Below are positions 56,160 to 63,945 of a DNA stretch of 64,000 nucleotides, piece by piece. The notes beneath the pieces were generated by a model. That model searched no databases. It saw only the letters and a list, made by a program, of their open reading frames with translations, and was not told the DNA's origin. Both the position numbers and the translations under genes were made by a program. Source of the stretch: Modestobacter sp. VKM Ac-2982 (GTDB taxonomy: Bacteria > Actinomycetota > Actinomycetes > Mycobacteriales > Geodermatophilaceae); contig NZ_JAPVBL010000001.1 in the NCBI RefSeq assembly GCF_026967935.1, forward strand, positions 186,001-250,000, written 5' to 3'. How positions within the stretch are numbered: the first letter of the stretch is position 1; each line of letters starts with the position of its first letter.

Positions 56160-56200
56160 AGCTACCGCCGGGCGCGAACTGTCGGCGCCCGGTGGTAGCT
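56160..56200 (+). promoter_or_regulatory. 16-bp hairpin in the dnaB leader
   Basis: agctaccgccgggcgc pairs with gcgcccggtggtagct (one G-U pair) around a 9-nt loop. It would begin a few bases after the transcription start and 96 nt before the dnaB GTG. It could attenuate or stabilise the transcript. Confidence 0.6.
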
Positions 56201-56295
56201 GTTGTGCGAACAGCAGTTCGAACGGCAGCGAGAGCAGGGCGCGCCGCACGCAGGCCTCCAGGCCTGGGTGGGCGCGGGACGAGGAGGACATCAGC

Positions 56296-57666
56296 GTGGC
56301 GGTCGTCGAGGACATCAGCAGGCCGAGGGTCACGGCTCCGGAGTACGACCGGCAGCCCCCTCAGGACGTCGCTGCCGAACAGTCGGTGCTCGGCGGCATG
56401 CTGATGAGCAAGGACGCGATCGCCGACGTGGTGGAGGTCCTGGCCGGTCCCGACTTCTACCGCCCGGCGCACCAGGTCGTCTTCGACGTCGTCCTCGACC
56501 TGTACGGCCGGGGCGAGCCCGCCGACGCGATCACCGTCGCCGCGGAGCTCAACCGCACCGACCAGCTGTCGAAGATGGGCGGTGCGGTCTACCTGCACAC
56601 GCTCATCGCCTCCACCCCGACCGCGGCGAACGCCGGGTACTACGCGGCGATCGTCGCCGAGCAGGCGGTGCTGCGGCGGCTGGTGGAGGCCGGTACGCGG
56701 GTCGTGCAGCTCGGCTACGGCGCCGCCGGTGGCAAGGGCGACGTCGACGACATCGTCGACCGCGCCCAGCAGGAGATCTACGACGTCACCGAGAAGCGGA
56801 TGAGCGAGGACTACTCCCGCCTCGCCGACGTCCTGCAGCCGACGATGGACGAGCTCGACGCGATCGCCTCCCGGGGTGGCACGGCCCGCGGTGTCCCCAC
56901 CGGGATCCGCGACCTCGACGAGCTCACCAACGGCCTGCAGGCCGGCCAGATGGTCGTCATCGCCGCCCGACCCGGTGTCGGCAAGAGCACGCTGGGGCTG
57001 GACATCGCGCGGTCGGCCACGGTGAAGCACCACATGCCCGCGGCGATCTTCTCCCTCGAGATGAGCAAGCACGAGATCACCATGCGTCTGCTGTCGGCGG
57101 AGGCGAAGGTCCCGCTGCACCACATGCGCGCCGGCACGCTGTCGGACGAGGACTGGTCGAAGCTGGCCCGCCGGATGGGCGAGATCGCCGACGCCCCGCT
57201 CTACATCGACGACTCACCGAACATGACGATGATGGAGATCCGGGCGAAGGCGCGGCGGCTCAAGCAGCGCAACGACCTCAAGCTCATCGTCATCGACTAC
57301 CTGCAGCTGATGACCTCGGGCAAGAAGGTAGAGAGCCGCCAGCAGGAGGTCTCGGAGTTCTCCCGTGCACTGAAGCTGCTGGCCAAGGAGCTGGAGCTCC
57401 CGGTGATCGCGATGAGCCAGCTGAACCGTGGCTCGGAGCAGCGTCAGGACAAGAAGCCGATGCTGTCGGACCTCCGTGAGTCCGGCTCGATCGAGCAGGA
57501 CGCCGACATGGTCATGATGATCCACCGCGAGGACATGTACGAGAAGGAGTCCCCGCGGGCCGGCGAGGCCGACATCATGCTGGTCAAGCACCGCAACGGA
57601 CCCACCGCGAACGTCACCGTCGCCTTCCAGGGCCACTACAGCCGCTTCGTCGACATGGCGAACTGA
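56296..57666 (+). CDS. dnaB: Replicative DNA helicase DnaB
   Basis: Hexameric helicase of the fork. N-terminal domain (about 15-120) with QPPQDVAAEQSVLGGMLMS; RecA-like ATPase with Walker A RPGVGKSTLGLDIA (about 225-238), EMSKHEITMRLLS, Walker B LKLIVIDYLQLM and the arginine/hexamer region QLNRGSEQRQDKKPMLSDLR. 456 residues and no intein, unlike M. tuberculosis DnaB. GTG start with GAGGAGGA 7 nt upstream. The probable loader DciA is encoded near recF. Confidence 0.97.
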   Translation: MAVVEDISRPRVTAPEYDRQPPQDVAAEQSVLGGMLMSKDAIADVVEVLAGPDFYRPAHQVVFDVVLDLYGRGEPADAITVAAELNRTDQLSKMGGAVYLHTLIASTPTAANAGYYAAIVAEQAVLRRLVEAGTRVVQLGYGAAGGKGDVDDIVDRAQQEIYDVTEKRMSEDYSRLADVLQPTMDELDAIASRGGTARGVPTGIRDLDELTNGLQAGQMVVIAARPGVGKSTLGLDIARSATVKHHMPAAIFSLEMSKHEITMRLLSAEAKVPLHHMRAGTLSDEDWSKLARRMGEIADAPLYIDDSPNMTMMEIRAKARRLKQRNDLKLIVIDYLQLMTSGKKVESRQQEVSEFSRALKLLAKELELPVIAMSQLNRGSEQRQDKKPMLSDLRESGSIEQDADMVMMIHREDMYEKESPRAGEADIMLVKHRNGPTANVTVAFQGHYSRFVDMAN

Positions 57667-57680
57667 CCCGAGTCCCACAG

Positions 57681-57716
57681 CCGGAGTCGAGAGGTGGGGA
57701 CACCTCTCGACTCCGG
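57681..57716 (+). terminator. Strong hairpin terminator after dnaB
   Basis: A perfect 16-bp stem with a GGGA loop: ccggagtcgagaggtg pairs with cacctctcgactccgg. It begins 14 nt after the dnaB stop. Confidence 0.9.
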
Positions 57717-57737
57717 TCCGTGCCTCTATTCACGAAG

Positions 57738-57760
57738 TGTGTACTCATGGTGTAGACACA
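57738..57760. promoter_or_regulatory. Possible PadR operator before the ABC operon
   Basis: tgtgtactc...gtagacaca has 5-bp matching ends and overlaps the probable promoter, ending 4 nt before the ATG. It is a weak dyad compared with the operator at 48863. Confidence 0.35.
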
Positions 57761-57764
57761 GGGC

Positions 57765-58313
57765 ATGTCGTTGACCGAGCTGCACCTGGCCCTGCTCGCG
57801 GGCGCCCCGCGGCACGGGTACGACATCAAGCAGGAGCACGACTCCTGGTTCCCGGACACCCGTCCGCTCCCCTACGGCCAGGTGTACGCGACGTTGGCGC
57901 GGTTGCAGCGCGACGGACTGGCCGAGGTGGTGGAGACCCGCGTGGACGGGGGCCCCGAGCGGACGGTGTACGCGCTGACCGCTGACGGGGCGGCGCGGTT
58001 GCGCGCTTGGCTGGCCGAGCCTGCTGCCCCGACCGGTGCCGGCGCCGAGGAGATCGTCCGCAAGACCGTGTCGGTCCTGCACACCGGCATCGACGTCGGC
58101 GGGTTCGTCGCCCGCCAGCGGGCTGCTCACCTGCGCCGCATCCGTGAGCTGCAGGCAACGCCACCCGGTGCCGGCCCGGCCGAACGGCTGGTCCGTGAGC
58201 ACCTCATCGCGCACCTCGACGCCGATCTGCGCTGGCTGGAACTGGCCACCGAGCTGCTGCCGTCCCCGGATGACCAGCCGACCGTTCGTCCCGACGAGAG
58301 GAAGCCCGCATGA
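57765..58313 (+). CDS. PadR family transcriptional regulator of an ABC operon
   Basis: Winged-helix regulator of 182 residues: MSLTELHLALLAGAPRHGYDI, PLPYGQVYATLARLQRDGL and ERTVYALTADGAARLRAWL form the PadR domain; the rest is a helical dimerisation region. It overlaps the ABC ATPase gene by 4 nt (ATGA), so the three genes form a coupled operon. It probably represses its own operon until a ligand, perhaps a toxic compound exported by the transporter, binds (inference). Confidence 0.93.
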   Translation: MSLTELHLALLAGAPRHGYDIKQEHDSWFPDTRPLPYGQVYATLARLQRDGLAEVVETRVDGGPERTVYALTADGAARLRAWLAEPAAPTGAGAEEIVRKTVSVLHTGIDVGGFVARQRAAHLRRIRELQATPPGAGPAERLVREHLIAHLDADLRWLELATELLPSPDDQPTVRPDERKPA

Positions 58314-58984
58314 GCACGGTGGAACTGTCCGGTGTCAGCCATGCCTACGGCCGCACCCAGGCGCTCAGCGACGTGTCGATGACCGTCGAGCCCGGTGAGG
58401 TCGTCGCGGTCACCGGGCCCAGCGGATGCGGGAAGTCGACCCTGCTCATGCTCGCCGCCGGAGTGCTGCGCGCCCAGTCGGGTCGCATCACGGTCGCCGG
58501 CACCGACCTGGCCGGGGCGGACGACGCCTCCCGCGCCCGGTTCCGGCGCCGCGAGGTGGGCCTCGTCCTGCAGTTCGGGCAGCTGGTCCCCGATCTGTCG
58601 GTGCGCGACAACGTCGCCCTGCCCCTGCTGCTGGGAGGTCACCGGCCGGTCGAGGCCCGGGCCGCCGCCGACGGCTGGCTGGAACGCGTCGGGCTGGACG
58701 TCGAACCGGACACGTTGCCCGCGGACCTGTCCGGCGGACAGGCTCAGCTGGCCGCTGGGGCCCGTGCACTGGTCGCCGGCCCGCGGCTGCTGCTGGCTGA
58801 CGAACCGACCGCGAGCCTGGACGCCACCAGTGGCCGGGCGCTGCTGGACCTGCTGGTGACCACCACGGTGCAGGCCGGCGGTTCGGTGGTCCTCGTCAGC
58901 CACGACAACGCGGTCGCCGCGCGCGCCGACCGGGAGATCCGACTGCGCCGCGGCACCGTCGCCCACCAGGTGGCCCTGTCATGA
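58310..58984 (+). CDS. ABC transporter ATP-binding protein (LolD/MacB-like)
   Basis: Stand-alone ATPase of 224 residues: Walker A GPSGCGKSTLL, Q-loop LVLQFGQLVPDLSV, signature LSGGQAQLAA, Walker B RLLLADEPTASLD, H-loop VLVSHD. The signature has AQ in place of the common QRVAIARA continuation. This class pairs with FtsX/MacB-type permeases in lipoprotein release or peptide export. It starts in the padR stop (ATGA) and its stop overlaps the permease start the same way. Confidence 0.94.
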   Translation: MSTVELSGVSHAYGRTQALSDVSMTVEPGEVVAVTGPSGCGKSTLLMLAAGVLRAQSGRITVAGTDLAGADDASRARFRRREVGLVLQFGQLVPDLSVRDNVALPLLLGGHRPVEARAAADGWLERVGLDVEPDTLPADLSGGQAQLAAGARALVAGPRLLLADEPTASLDATSGRALLDLLVTTTVQAGGSVVLVSHDNAVAARADREIRLRRGTVAHQVALS

Positions 58985-60339
58985 AGCCGGCCACCCTCTG
59001 GCTGCTGGCGGCCCCGCACGTGCAGGCATCCCGGACCCGAGCAGCCCTGGTCGCGGCCGGTACCGCCGCCGCCGGTGGACTCGTCCTGGTCACCGTGGCC
59101 CTGTTCCGGGTGCCGGCTTTCGCGCTCCCACCCCGCGGCAGCACCGAGCGCTACTCGGTCACCTACGACCCCGGGTACGCCAGCATCGTGACCAGCGCCG
59201 AGACCCGGATCGGGGTGGCCACCGCGGTGCTGCTGGTCGCCGCCACCGCGCTGGTGCTCGCCTGGCAGGCCGTCTCCTCCGGCAGTGCCCGCCGCCAGCG
59301 CCGCGACCACGCGCTCAGCACCGCCGGCGCCACGCCCGGCGACCTGCGTCGACTGGGCGCCGTCGAGGCCGCCGTCGCCGGCACGATCGGCGGGCTGCTC
59401 GCCGGACCGGTCTACCTGCTGCTGTGGTTCCTCCTCGGACCCGTCCAGCCGGCCACCAGCCGCCTGCTGCCCTCCCTGGCACCCGCGGACCTCACTGCCT
59501 GGGCCTGCGTGGTGGCCGGCTCCGCGGCACTCGCCGCAGCCGCCGGTGCCCGCGCGGCCACCCGGCGGCACCGACGTCCGCTCAGCGGCTGGTGGTGGCT
59601 GGCGCTGTCGGTCGTCGCGCTCGCCGGCATGGTCGTACTCCCCCAGCTGGGTCAGGGTGACCGGCAGCTGCAGGTCGTCCTCATGTCGGTCGCCGTGTCG
59701 TTGCTGCTGATGGTCGCCCTCGCCGGCGGGGCCTCCTGGGCGCGGGCCAAGGCCAGGAGGATGAGCCGCCGAGGCGGGACGACGGACCTCCTGGCGGCCG
59801 GCGGGCTGCGCGCCCTCGCCGGACCTGCGGGACGCGCGGCGGGAGTGCTGCTGGGGGTCGGCCTGACCGTGGGCGTCGCGACCGTGATGCTGGGGAACAC
59901 CCTGCGCCAGACGACCGACCTCGGCTCGGACGGTCACCTGACCGGCATCGTCCTGGCTGCCGTCGCGGCGGGGCTGGCGGCGCTGGCCGGTCTCGCGACG
60001 ATCGCCCTGGCCGCTCTCGACGACCTGCTCACCAACCGCCGGGGACTGGCCGCCATGGCTGCCGTCGGTGCCGACCTGGCCCTGGTGCAGGCCCTGCAAC
60101 GGCGGCGCCTGAGGGCGGCGACGATCGCGCCCCTGGTCACCGGCCTGCTCGTCGGCGGACTCGGCTTCGGCGCCCTGACGGCCGGTGGCGAACCAGCGTC
60201 CAGAAGCGATGCGTGGCCGTTGGTCGTCGTCGCCCCCGCCGCCGTCGCCCTCCTCCTGCTGGCCAGCGCCGGTATCGTGCGGCTGCTCAGCGGTCGCACC
60301 CGCGAGGCCATCGACCCGGCCAACCTCCGCGTCGCATGA
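58981..60339 (+). CDS. FtsX/MacB-like ABC permease
   Basis: Membrane protein of 452 residues with about 8-10 helices: one near residues 22-42, then an extracellular loop, helices at about 78-96 and 130-155, and a second similar half from about 270. SAGATPGDLRRLGAVEAAVAG and AAVGADLALVQALQRRRLRAA resemble the cytoplasmic coupling segments of FtsX-type permeases, which occur once per half here. Partner of the preceding ATPase. A 64-residue frame overlaps its stop by 4 nt. Confidence 0.88.
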   Translation: MKPATLWLLAAPHVQASRTRAALVAAGTAAAGGLVLVTVALFRVPAFALPPRGSTERYSVTYDPGYASIVTSAETRIGVATAVLLVAATALVLAWQAVSSGSARRQRRDHALSTAGATPGDLRRLGAVEAAVAGTIGGLLAGPVYLLLWFLLGPVQPATSRLLPSLAPADLTAWACVVAGSAALAAAAGARAATRRHRRPLSGWWWLALSVVALAGMVVLPQLGQGDRQLQVVLMSVAVSLLLMVALAGGASWARAKARRMSRRGGTTDLLAAGGLRALAGPAGRAAGVLLGVGLTVGVATVMLGNTLRQTTDLGSDGHLTGIVLAAVAAGLAALAGLATIALAALDDLLTNRRGLAAMAAVGADLALVQALQRRRLRAATIAPLVTGLLVGGLGFGALTAGGEPASRSDAWPLVVVAPAAVALLLLASAGIVRLLSGRTREAIDPANLRVA

Positions 60340-60530
60340 CCGCCGAGGAACCCGCGAGCGTGATCGCTGCCCGGCAACTCGCAGCAGACGCCCGAGCGCG
60401 CCGCCATCGCGCAGACCCGGGCAGGGAGGCCATCGCGTCGTCGGCCCACCGGCGCCGCGCCGAGATCAGGGCGGGGCGAACAGCGACGTGGGGCGCGCCG
60501 GATCCAGGCGCAGCTCCCGCCACTCGGTGA
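60336..60530 (+). CDS. Possible small protein, 64 residues
   Basis: An ATG overlapping the permease stop (ATGA) opens a 64-residue frame rich in Ala, Arg and Glu (MTAEEPASVIAARQLAADAR). The coupling geometry is the same as for the two upstream overlaps, but there is no recognisable family. Its end overlaps the convergent gene remnant. It may be a real fourth cistron or chance. Confidence 0.35.
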   Translation: MTAEEPASVIAARQLAADARARRHRADPGREAIASSAHRRRAEIRAGRTATWGAPDPGAAPATR

Positions 60531-60708
60531 CCTCGGCGAGTCCTCCGTCGACGAACGTGCTCGCCCGCACGACGATCCCGGTGCCGATGTCGACGGCGAG
60601 CCGGCCCAGCAGCCCGTTCACTCGATCAGGGATACGAGACCGAGGCGACTCAACCATCGGTGTCCGGCTGCCGATGCTCCAGGCAACGCGCCACCCACGA
60701 CCTGGAGG
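60466..60708 (-). pseudogene. Possible gene remnant (C-terminal end of a secreted-protein-like gene)
   Basis: The minus-strand frame ends with residues that look like a real C-terminus (VDIGTGIVVRAST, EVTEWRELRLDP, TSLFAPP), similar in style to lipoprotein-sorting or RseB-like endings. Upstream it runs into a stop after about 80 codons with no proper start or N-terminal domain. I read it as a degraded gene fragment; a short real gene starting at 60657 is the alternative. Confidence 0.3.
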
Positions 60709-60714
60709 TCACCT

Positions 60715-61299
60715 GTGTTCTCGCTCCTCTCCGGCCTGCTCGCCAAGGCCGTCTCCGCCTCACTGGCCGCGAAGGTGGCCGCCGGCACGACGGCCCTCGT
60801 CGTGGCCGGCGGGGGCGCTGCCGTGACCACCCAGGTCGTCACCGCCGCCGCCGAGCCGACGGTGACCGAGGTGGTCACCACGGAGCCGACCGACGTCGCC
60901 GAGCCCACCGACGTCGCGACGCCGACGGCCGACCCGATCGCCGAGCCGACCGAGGCTCCCGCGCCGGAGGTCACGGAGCCGACCGACCCGACCGCCGAGC
61001 CGACGCCGGAGCCGACCGAGGTGCCCGTCGAGGAGCCCACGACGCCCGAGGTGCCGGCCCCGGCCAACCACGGCGAGGCCGTCTCGTCCGTCGCCCACTC
61101 CAGCTTCGAGTCGGGCCGGGAGCACGGCCGGGCCGTCTCCTCGGCAGCGCGCAGCAAGGCGGGCAAGGAGCAGCCCGTCACCGAGCCCGCCCCCGAGGCC
61201 GACAGCGTCGAGGTCGTCCAGCCGGCCGAGGTCGCCAGCGCCGGCGACGCAGCCGGCACTGGCCAGGGCAACGGCAACGGCCGGGGTGGCCGGGGCTGA
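60715..61299 (+). CDS. Uncharacterised Pro/Thr/Glu-rich membrane-anchored protein
   Basis: 194 residues. A hydrophobic N-terminus (LAAKVAAGTTALVVAGGGAA) could be a signal anchor. Then come repeats of the EPTDVAEPTDV / EPTEAPAPEV kind over about 75 residues, and a C-terminal part with HGEAVSSVAHSSFESGREHG and a Gly/Asn-rich end. GGAGGT lies 6 nt before the GTG. No family is recognised. It is probably an extracytoplasmic protein with a disordered stalk. A hairpin follows. Confidence 0.75.
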   Translation: MFSLLSGLLAKAVSASLAAKVAAGTTALVVAGGGAAVTTQVVTAAAEPTVTEVVTTEPTDVAEPTDVATPTADPIAEPTEAPAPEVTEPTDPTAEPTPEPTEVPVEEPTTPEVPAPANHGEAVSSVAHSSFESGREHGRAVSSAARSKAGKEQPVTEPAPEADSVEVVQPAEVASAGDAAGTGQGNGNGRGGRG

Positions 61300-61309
61300 T
61301 CCCGCCTCC

Positions 61310-61338
61310 GCGCCGGGCGGCGACACGTCGCCCGGCGC
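61310..61338 (+). terminator. Hairpin after the Pro/Thr/Glu-rich gene
   Basis: gcgccgggcg pairs with cgcccggcgc and continues for 3 more pairs (one G-U) to a 3-nt loop. It begins 11 nt after the stop. Confidence 0.75.
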
Positions 61339-61402
61339 ACCCGGCAGGTCCCCGGATCCGGGTGGCGTTGAACCTACCGTCGGGGCCGGCCGACTCCCGG
61401 GG

Positions 61403-61417
61403 GCTCCACGTGAAACA
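61403..61417. promoter_or_regulatory. Degenerate parS-like sequence
   Basis: gctccacgtgaaaca has a perfect right half (CACGTGAAACA) but one mismatch in the left half. It covers the GTG start of the nuclease gene. Binding by ParB is uncertain. Confidence 0.3.
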
Positions 61418-62240
61418 CCGCATCACCACACTGGCTGCGCTCGCCGTCCTCGGCACCGCCGCCTGCGCCCCGGCCGATGCCCCGGCCACCCCGGCAGCCG
61501 ACGCGGTCTCCGAGGCCGCCCAGCAGTCCGCCTCCGCCGCCGACGTCCTGGCCACCCTCCCGGTCAAGGGCCGCGCGGCGAAGACCGGGTACGACCGTGA
61601 CGAGTTCGGCGCCACCTGGGCCGACGTCGACCGCAACGGCTGCGACACCCGGAACGACGTGCTGGCCCGCGACCTCACCGAGGAGCAGTTCCGGCCCGGC
61701 ACCCAGGACTGCGTGGTGGTCAGCGGCACCCTGGTCGACCCGTACACCGGCCAGACCATCGCCTTCGAGAAGGGCGACGGCAGCAGCGTGGACATCGACC
61801 ACGTCGTCGCGCTCAGCAACGGCTGGCAGACCGGCGCCTTCGCGTGGGACGAGGCCCGGCGCACCGCCTTCGCCAACGACCCGCTCAACCTCCTGGCCGT
61901 CGACTACTCGGCGAACCGGCAGAAGGGCGACGGCGACGCCGCCACCTGGCTGCCGTCCGACCGCGGGTACCGCTGCTCGTACGTCGCCCGGCAGGTCGCG
62001 GTGAAGTCCGGCTACGGGCTGTGGGTCACCCAGGCCGAGCACGACGCCATCGCCCGGGTGCTCGACACCTGCCCGGGCGAGCCGCTCCCGACGTCCTCCG
62101 CGCCGCCGGCCGACCCGGCCACCGCGCCCTTCGCGAACTGCGCCGCGGCCCGGTCGGCCGGCGCCGCACCCCTGCACCGCGGTGACCCGGGATGGTCCGA
62201 CGCGATGGACGGCGACGGGGACGGCACCGCCTGCGAGTGA
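61410..62240 (+). CDS. Secreted HNH (DUF1524) nuclease with Excalibur domain
   Basis: 276 residues. The N-terminus is a signal peptide (ITTLAALAVLGTAAC, possible lipid-modified Cys19 though TAAC is a poor lipobox). The central domain has the DUF1524/HNH pattern: DIDHVVALSNGW with His131, NDPLNLLAV with Asn160, and ANRQKGDGD with Asn169. The C-terminus (about 241-276) is an Excalibur calcium-binding module ending D-G-D-G-D-G-T-A-C-E. It would degrade extracellular DNA, for nutrition or defence. GTG start with GGGGG upstream. It converges on the DUF488 gene with a 1-nt gap. Confidence 0.9.
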   Translation: MKHRITTLAALAVLGTAACAPADAPATPAADAVSEAAQQSASAADVLATLPVKGRAAKTGYDRDEFGATWADVDRNGCDTRNDVLARDLTEEQFRPGTQDCVVVSGTLVDPYTGQTIAFEKGDGSSVDIDHVVALSNGWQTGAFAWDEARRTAFANDPLNLLAVDYSANRQKGDGDAATWLPSDRGYRCSYVARQVAVKSGYGLWVTQAEHDAIARVLDTCPGEPLPTSSAPPADPATAPFANCAAARSAGAAPLHRGDPGWSDAMDGDGDGTACE

Positions 62241-62241
62241 C

Positions 62242-62766
62242 TCAGCCAGGCCAGTGCACCGCTCCGTCGGCACCGAGGACGGCGCCCTCGGCGGGCCGGT
62301 GTGGGGTCCGCCGGCCGTCGGGCATCAGGTGGTGCACCGGCAGCCCGCGGGCCAGGACGACGACGTCGGCGATCAGCCGCCGGTGGCAGCGCCACCACAC
62401 GCTCTCGCTGCACATCACCGCCACCGTGCGGTCGGCCGCGGCGGCCAGCACCTCGTCCAGGGCAGCGGCGAACTCGGTGGTGCGGGTGTGTGCGGCGTAC
62501 GCGGCGAACTGGGCCACCGTCCACCACCCGTCGGCCACCGGCTCCCCCGCGGGCAGTCGTCGCCGGCCGCCCAGCCGCTCCTCCCAACGGTAGGTGACCC
62601 CCGCGGCCGGGAGCCACTCGGTGAGCGCCTCGCGCCGGACGTCGGGGTTCACCCGGCTGCCGGGGAACCGCCGGACGTCGACGACCTCGGCCACGCCGGC
62701 GTCGGCGAAGCGGGTCAGCAGGCGCGCCCGGTCCTCGGGCCCGTGGCCGACGGTCAGCAGGGGCAC
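62242..62766 (-). CDS. DUF488 family protein
   Basis: DUF488 protein of 174 residues: LLTVGHGPEDRARLL, VVDVRRFPGSRVNPD, YRWEERLGGRR and VAVMCSESVWWRCHRRLIAD, with the Cys-x7-Cys and His typical of the family. The function is not known; proposals include nucleic-acid or redox-linked roles. It lies 8 nt after the cupin stop, last in a three-gene minus-strand unit. Confidence 0.92.
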   Translation of the reverse strand: MPLLTVGHGPEDRARLLTRFADAGVAEVVDVRRFPGSRVNPDVRREALTEWLPAAGVTYRWEERLGGRRRLPAGEPVADGWWTVAQFAAYAAHTRTTEFAAALDEVLAAAADRTVAVMCSESVWWRCHRRLIADVVVLARGLPVHHLMPDGRRTPHRPAEGAVLGADGAVHWPG

Positions 62767-62774
62767 CGCACGCC

Positions 62775-63233
62775 TCAGTCGCGCAGGTTGAGCTGGTCGT
62801 GCCGGAGCGCGAACGCGTCGATCTCCTCGGTCGACGGGGTTCGCCCGTCCGCGTGCAGCTCCAGCAGCCCGGTGAAGTACTCCTCCCGCGGGATGCCCGG
62901 GGTGAAGAGGATGAGGAAGCGGGCTCCGACGTCCGGGCCCACGGACCGGAACCCGTGCACCCCGGAGCGCGGCACGTAGACCAGGTCACCGGCGTGCGCC
63001 GTCGTCCACTCGCCGTTCGCCAGCACCGCCAGCGACCCCTCGAGCACGTGGAACGACTCGCTGAACGTGCGGTGCAGGTGCGGCCCGGGGCCGCTGCCGC
63101 CGGGTGCCATGGTCACCTCGAACAGCCCGAAGTCGCCGCGGGTCTGCGCGCCGGTGGCGACGAACCGGGTCCGGCCCGCCGCGCGCTGGTCGTCGCGCCG
63201 GGAGAAGGTCGCCGGGTCCGGCAGCAGCGTCAT
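62775..63233 (-). CDS. Cupin domain protein
   Basis: A single-domain cupin of 152 residues. Motif 1 is G-P-H-L-H-R-T-F-S-E-S-F-H-V-L-E-G, with the metal-binding His/Glu set; motif 2 is near GDLVYVPRSGVHGFRSVG. The substrate or reaction is unknown; small cupins include isomerases, dioxygenases and binding proteins. The ATG overlaps the methyltransferase stop (ATGA), so the two are translationally coupled. Confidence 0.9.
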   Translation of the reverse strand: MTLLPDPATFSRRDDQRAAGRTRFVATGAQTRGDFGLFEVTMAPGGSGPGPHLHRTFSESFHVLEGSLAVLANGEWTTAHAGDLVYVPRSGVHGFRSVGPDVGARFLILFTPGIPREEYFTGLLELHADGRTPSTEEIDAFALRHDQLNLRD

Positions 63234-63877
63234 GCCGGGCGCAGGACGGCGACCAGGAAGTCGGCGTCCGGGGACCAGGGCCGCAGGTCCCAGGTGGACA
63301 GCAGCACGTCCGGGGTGAGCCCGGCGCCCTCGGCGTCGGCCAGGAACTCCTCGAAGGGGTACCCGCGCCCTGCCCCGAAGCCGATCGCCGCCCGGCCCTC
63401 CGCGCGCAGGTGGGTGCGGAACCGGCGGAGCACCTCGCCGCGCGTGCTCGGTGCCAGGAAGGCCATCACGTTCCCGGCGCAGACGATCGCGTCGAACGGG
63501 TCCGGCAGGTCGAGCTCGGCCAGGTCGCCGACGATCCAGCGGGGCCCGGGGTGGTCGGCCTCGGCGGCGGCGATCAGCACCGGGTCGGCGTCCACCCCGA
63601 CCACCTCGTGCCCGGCGTCGAACAGGACGGCGCCGACCCGGCCGGGACCGCAGCCGGCGTCCAGCACCCGGGCGCCCCGGGGCAGCAGTGCGTCGACCAG
63701 CCGCGCCTCCCCGGCCAGGTCCATGCCCTCGGCGGCCAGCCGGCGGAACCGCTCGACGTAGGCGGTGGAGTGCGCCGGGTCCTCCTGGGACATCCGGCTC
63801 CAGCTGCTCTGCTCGACCATGCGGTCCGGACTCCTCTGCTCGCGGTGCGGCCGGTCGTTGACGGCGTCATCGGCCAC
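63230..63877 (-). CDS. SAM-dependent methyltransferase
   Basis: Class I methyltransferase of 215 residues: motif I VLDAGCGPGRVGAVL, motif II acidic residue in VVGVDADPVLI, then WIVGDLAELDLPDPFDAIVCAGNVMAFL. The substrate is unknown. The GTG at 63877 is used because GGGAGGAAG lies about 7 nt upstream; internal ATGs are alternatives. First gene of a coupled unit with cupin and DUF488 genes. Confidence 0.88.
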   Translation of the reverse strand: MADDAVNDRPHREQRSPDRMVEQSSWSRMSQEDPAHSTAYVERFRRLAAEGMDLAGEARLVDALLPRGARVLDAGCGPGRVGAVLFDAGHEVVGVDADPVLIAAAEADHPGPRWIVGDLAELDLPDPFDAIVCAGNVMAFLAPSTRGEVLRRFRTHLRAEGRAAIGFGAGRGYPFEEFLADAEGAGLTPDVLLSTWDLRPWSPDADFLVAVLRPA

Positions 63878-63945
63878 CCGTAGCTTCCTCCCACCCCGGC
63901 TGCCAGGAAACGGCGGACCAGGTCCCCCGGCGACTGGAGTCCCCC

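Larger units (their letters stand above)
55760..56295. promoter_or_regulatory. dnaB upstream region
   Basis: About 535 non-coding bases. They hold a perfect DnaA box (56085-56093), a possible promoter TTGGAC (56123-56128) with TAACGT (56148-56153; 19-nt spacing), and a 16-bp hairpin (56160-56200) in what would be the dnaB leader. The left 300 bases show no clear feature. Confidence 0.55.

Noticed and set aside
56296-57666. Intein in dnaB, as in some mycobacteria
   Set aside because: The helicase is continuous at 456 residues with intact Walker motifs and no extra block. gyrA also lacks one.
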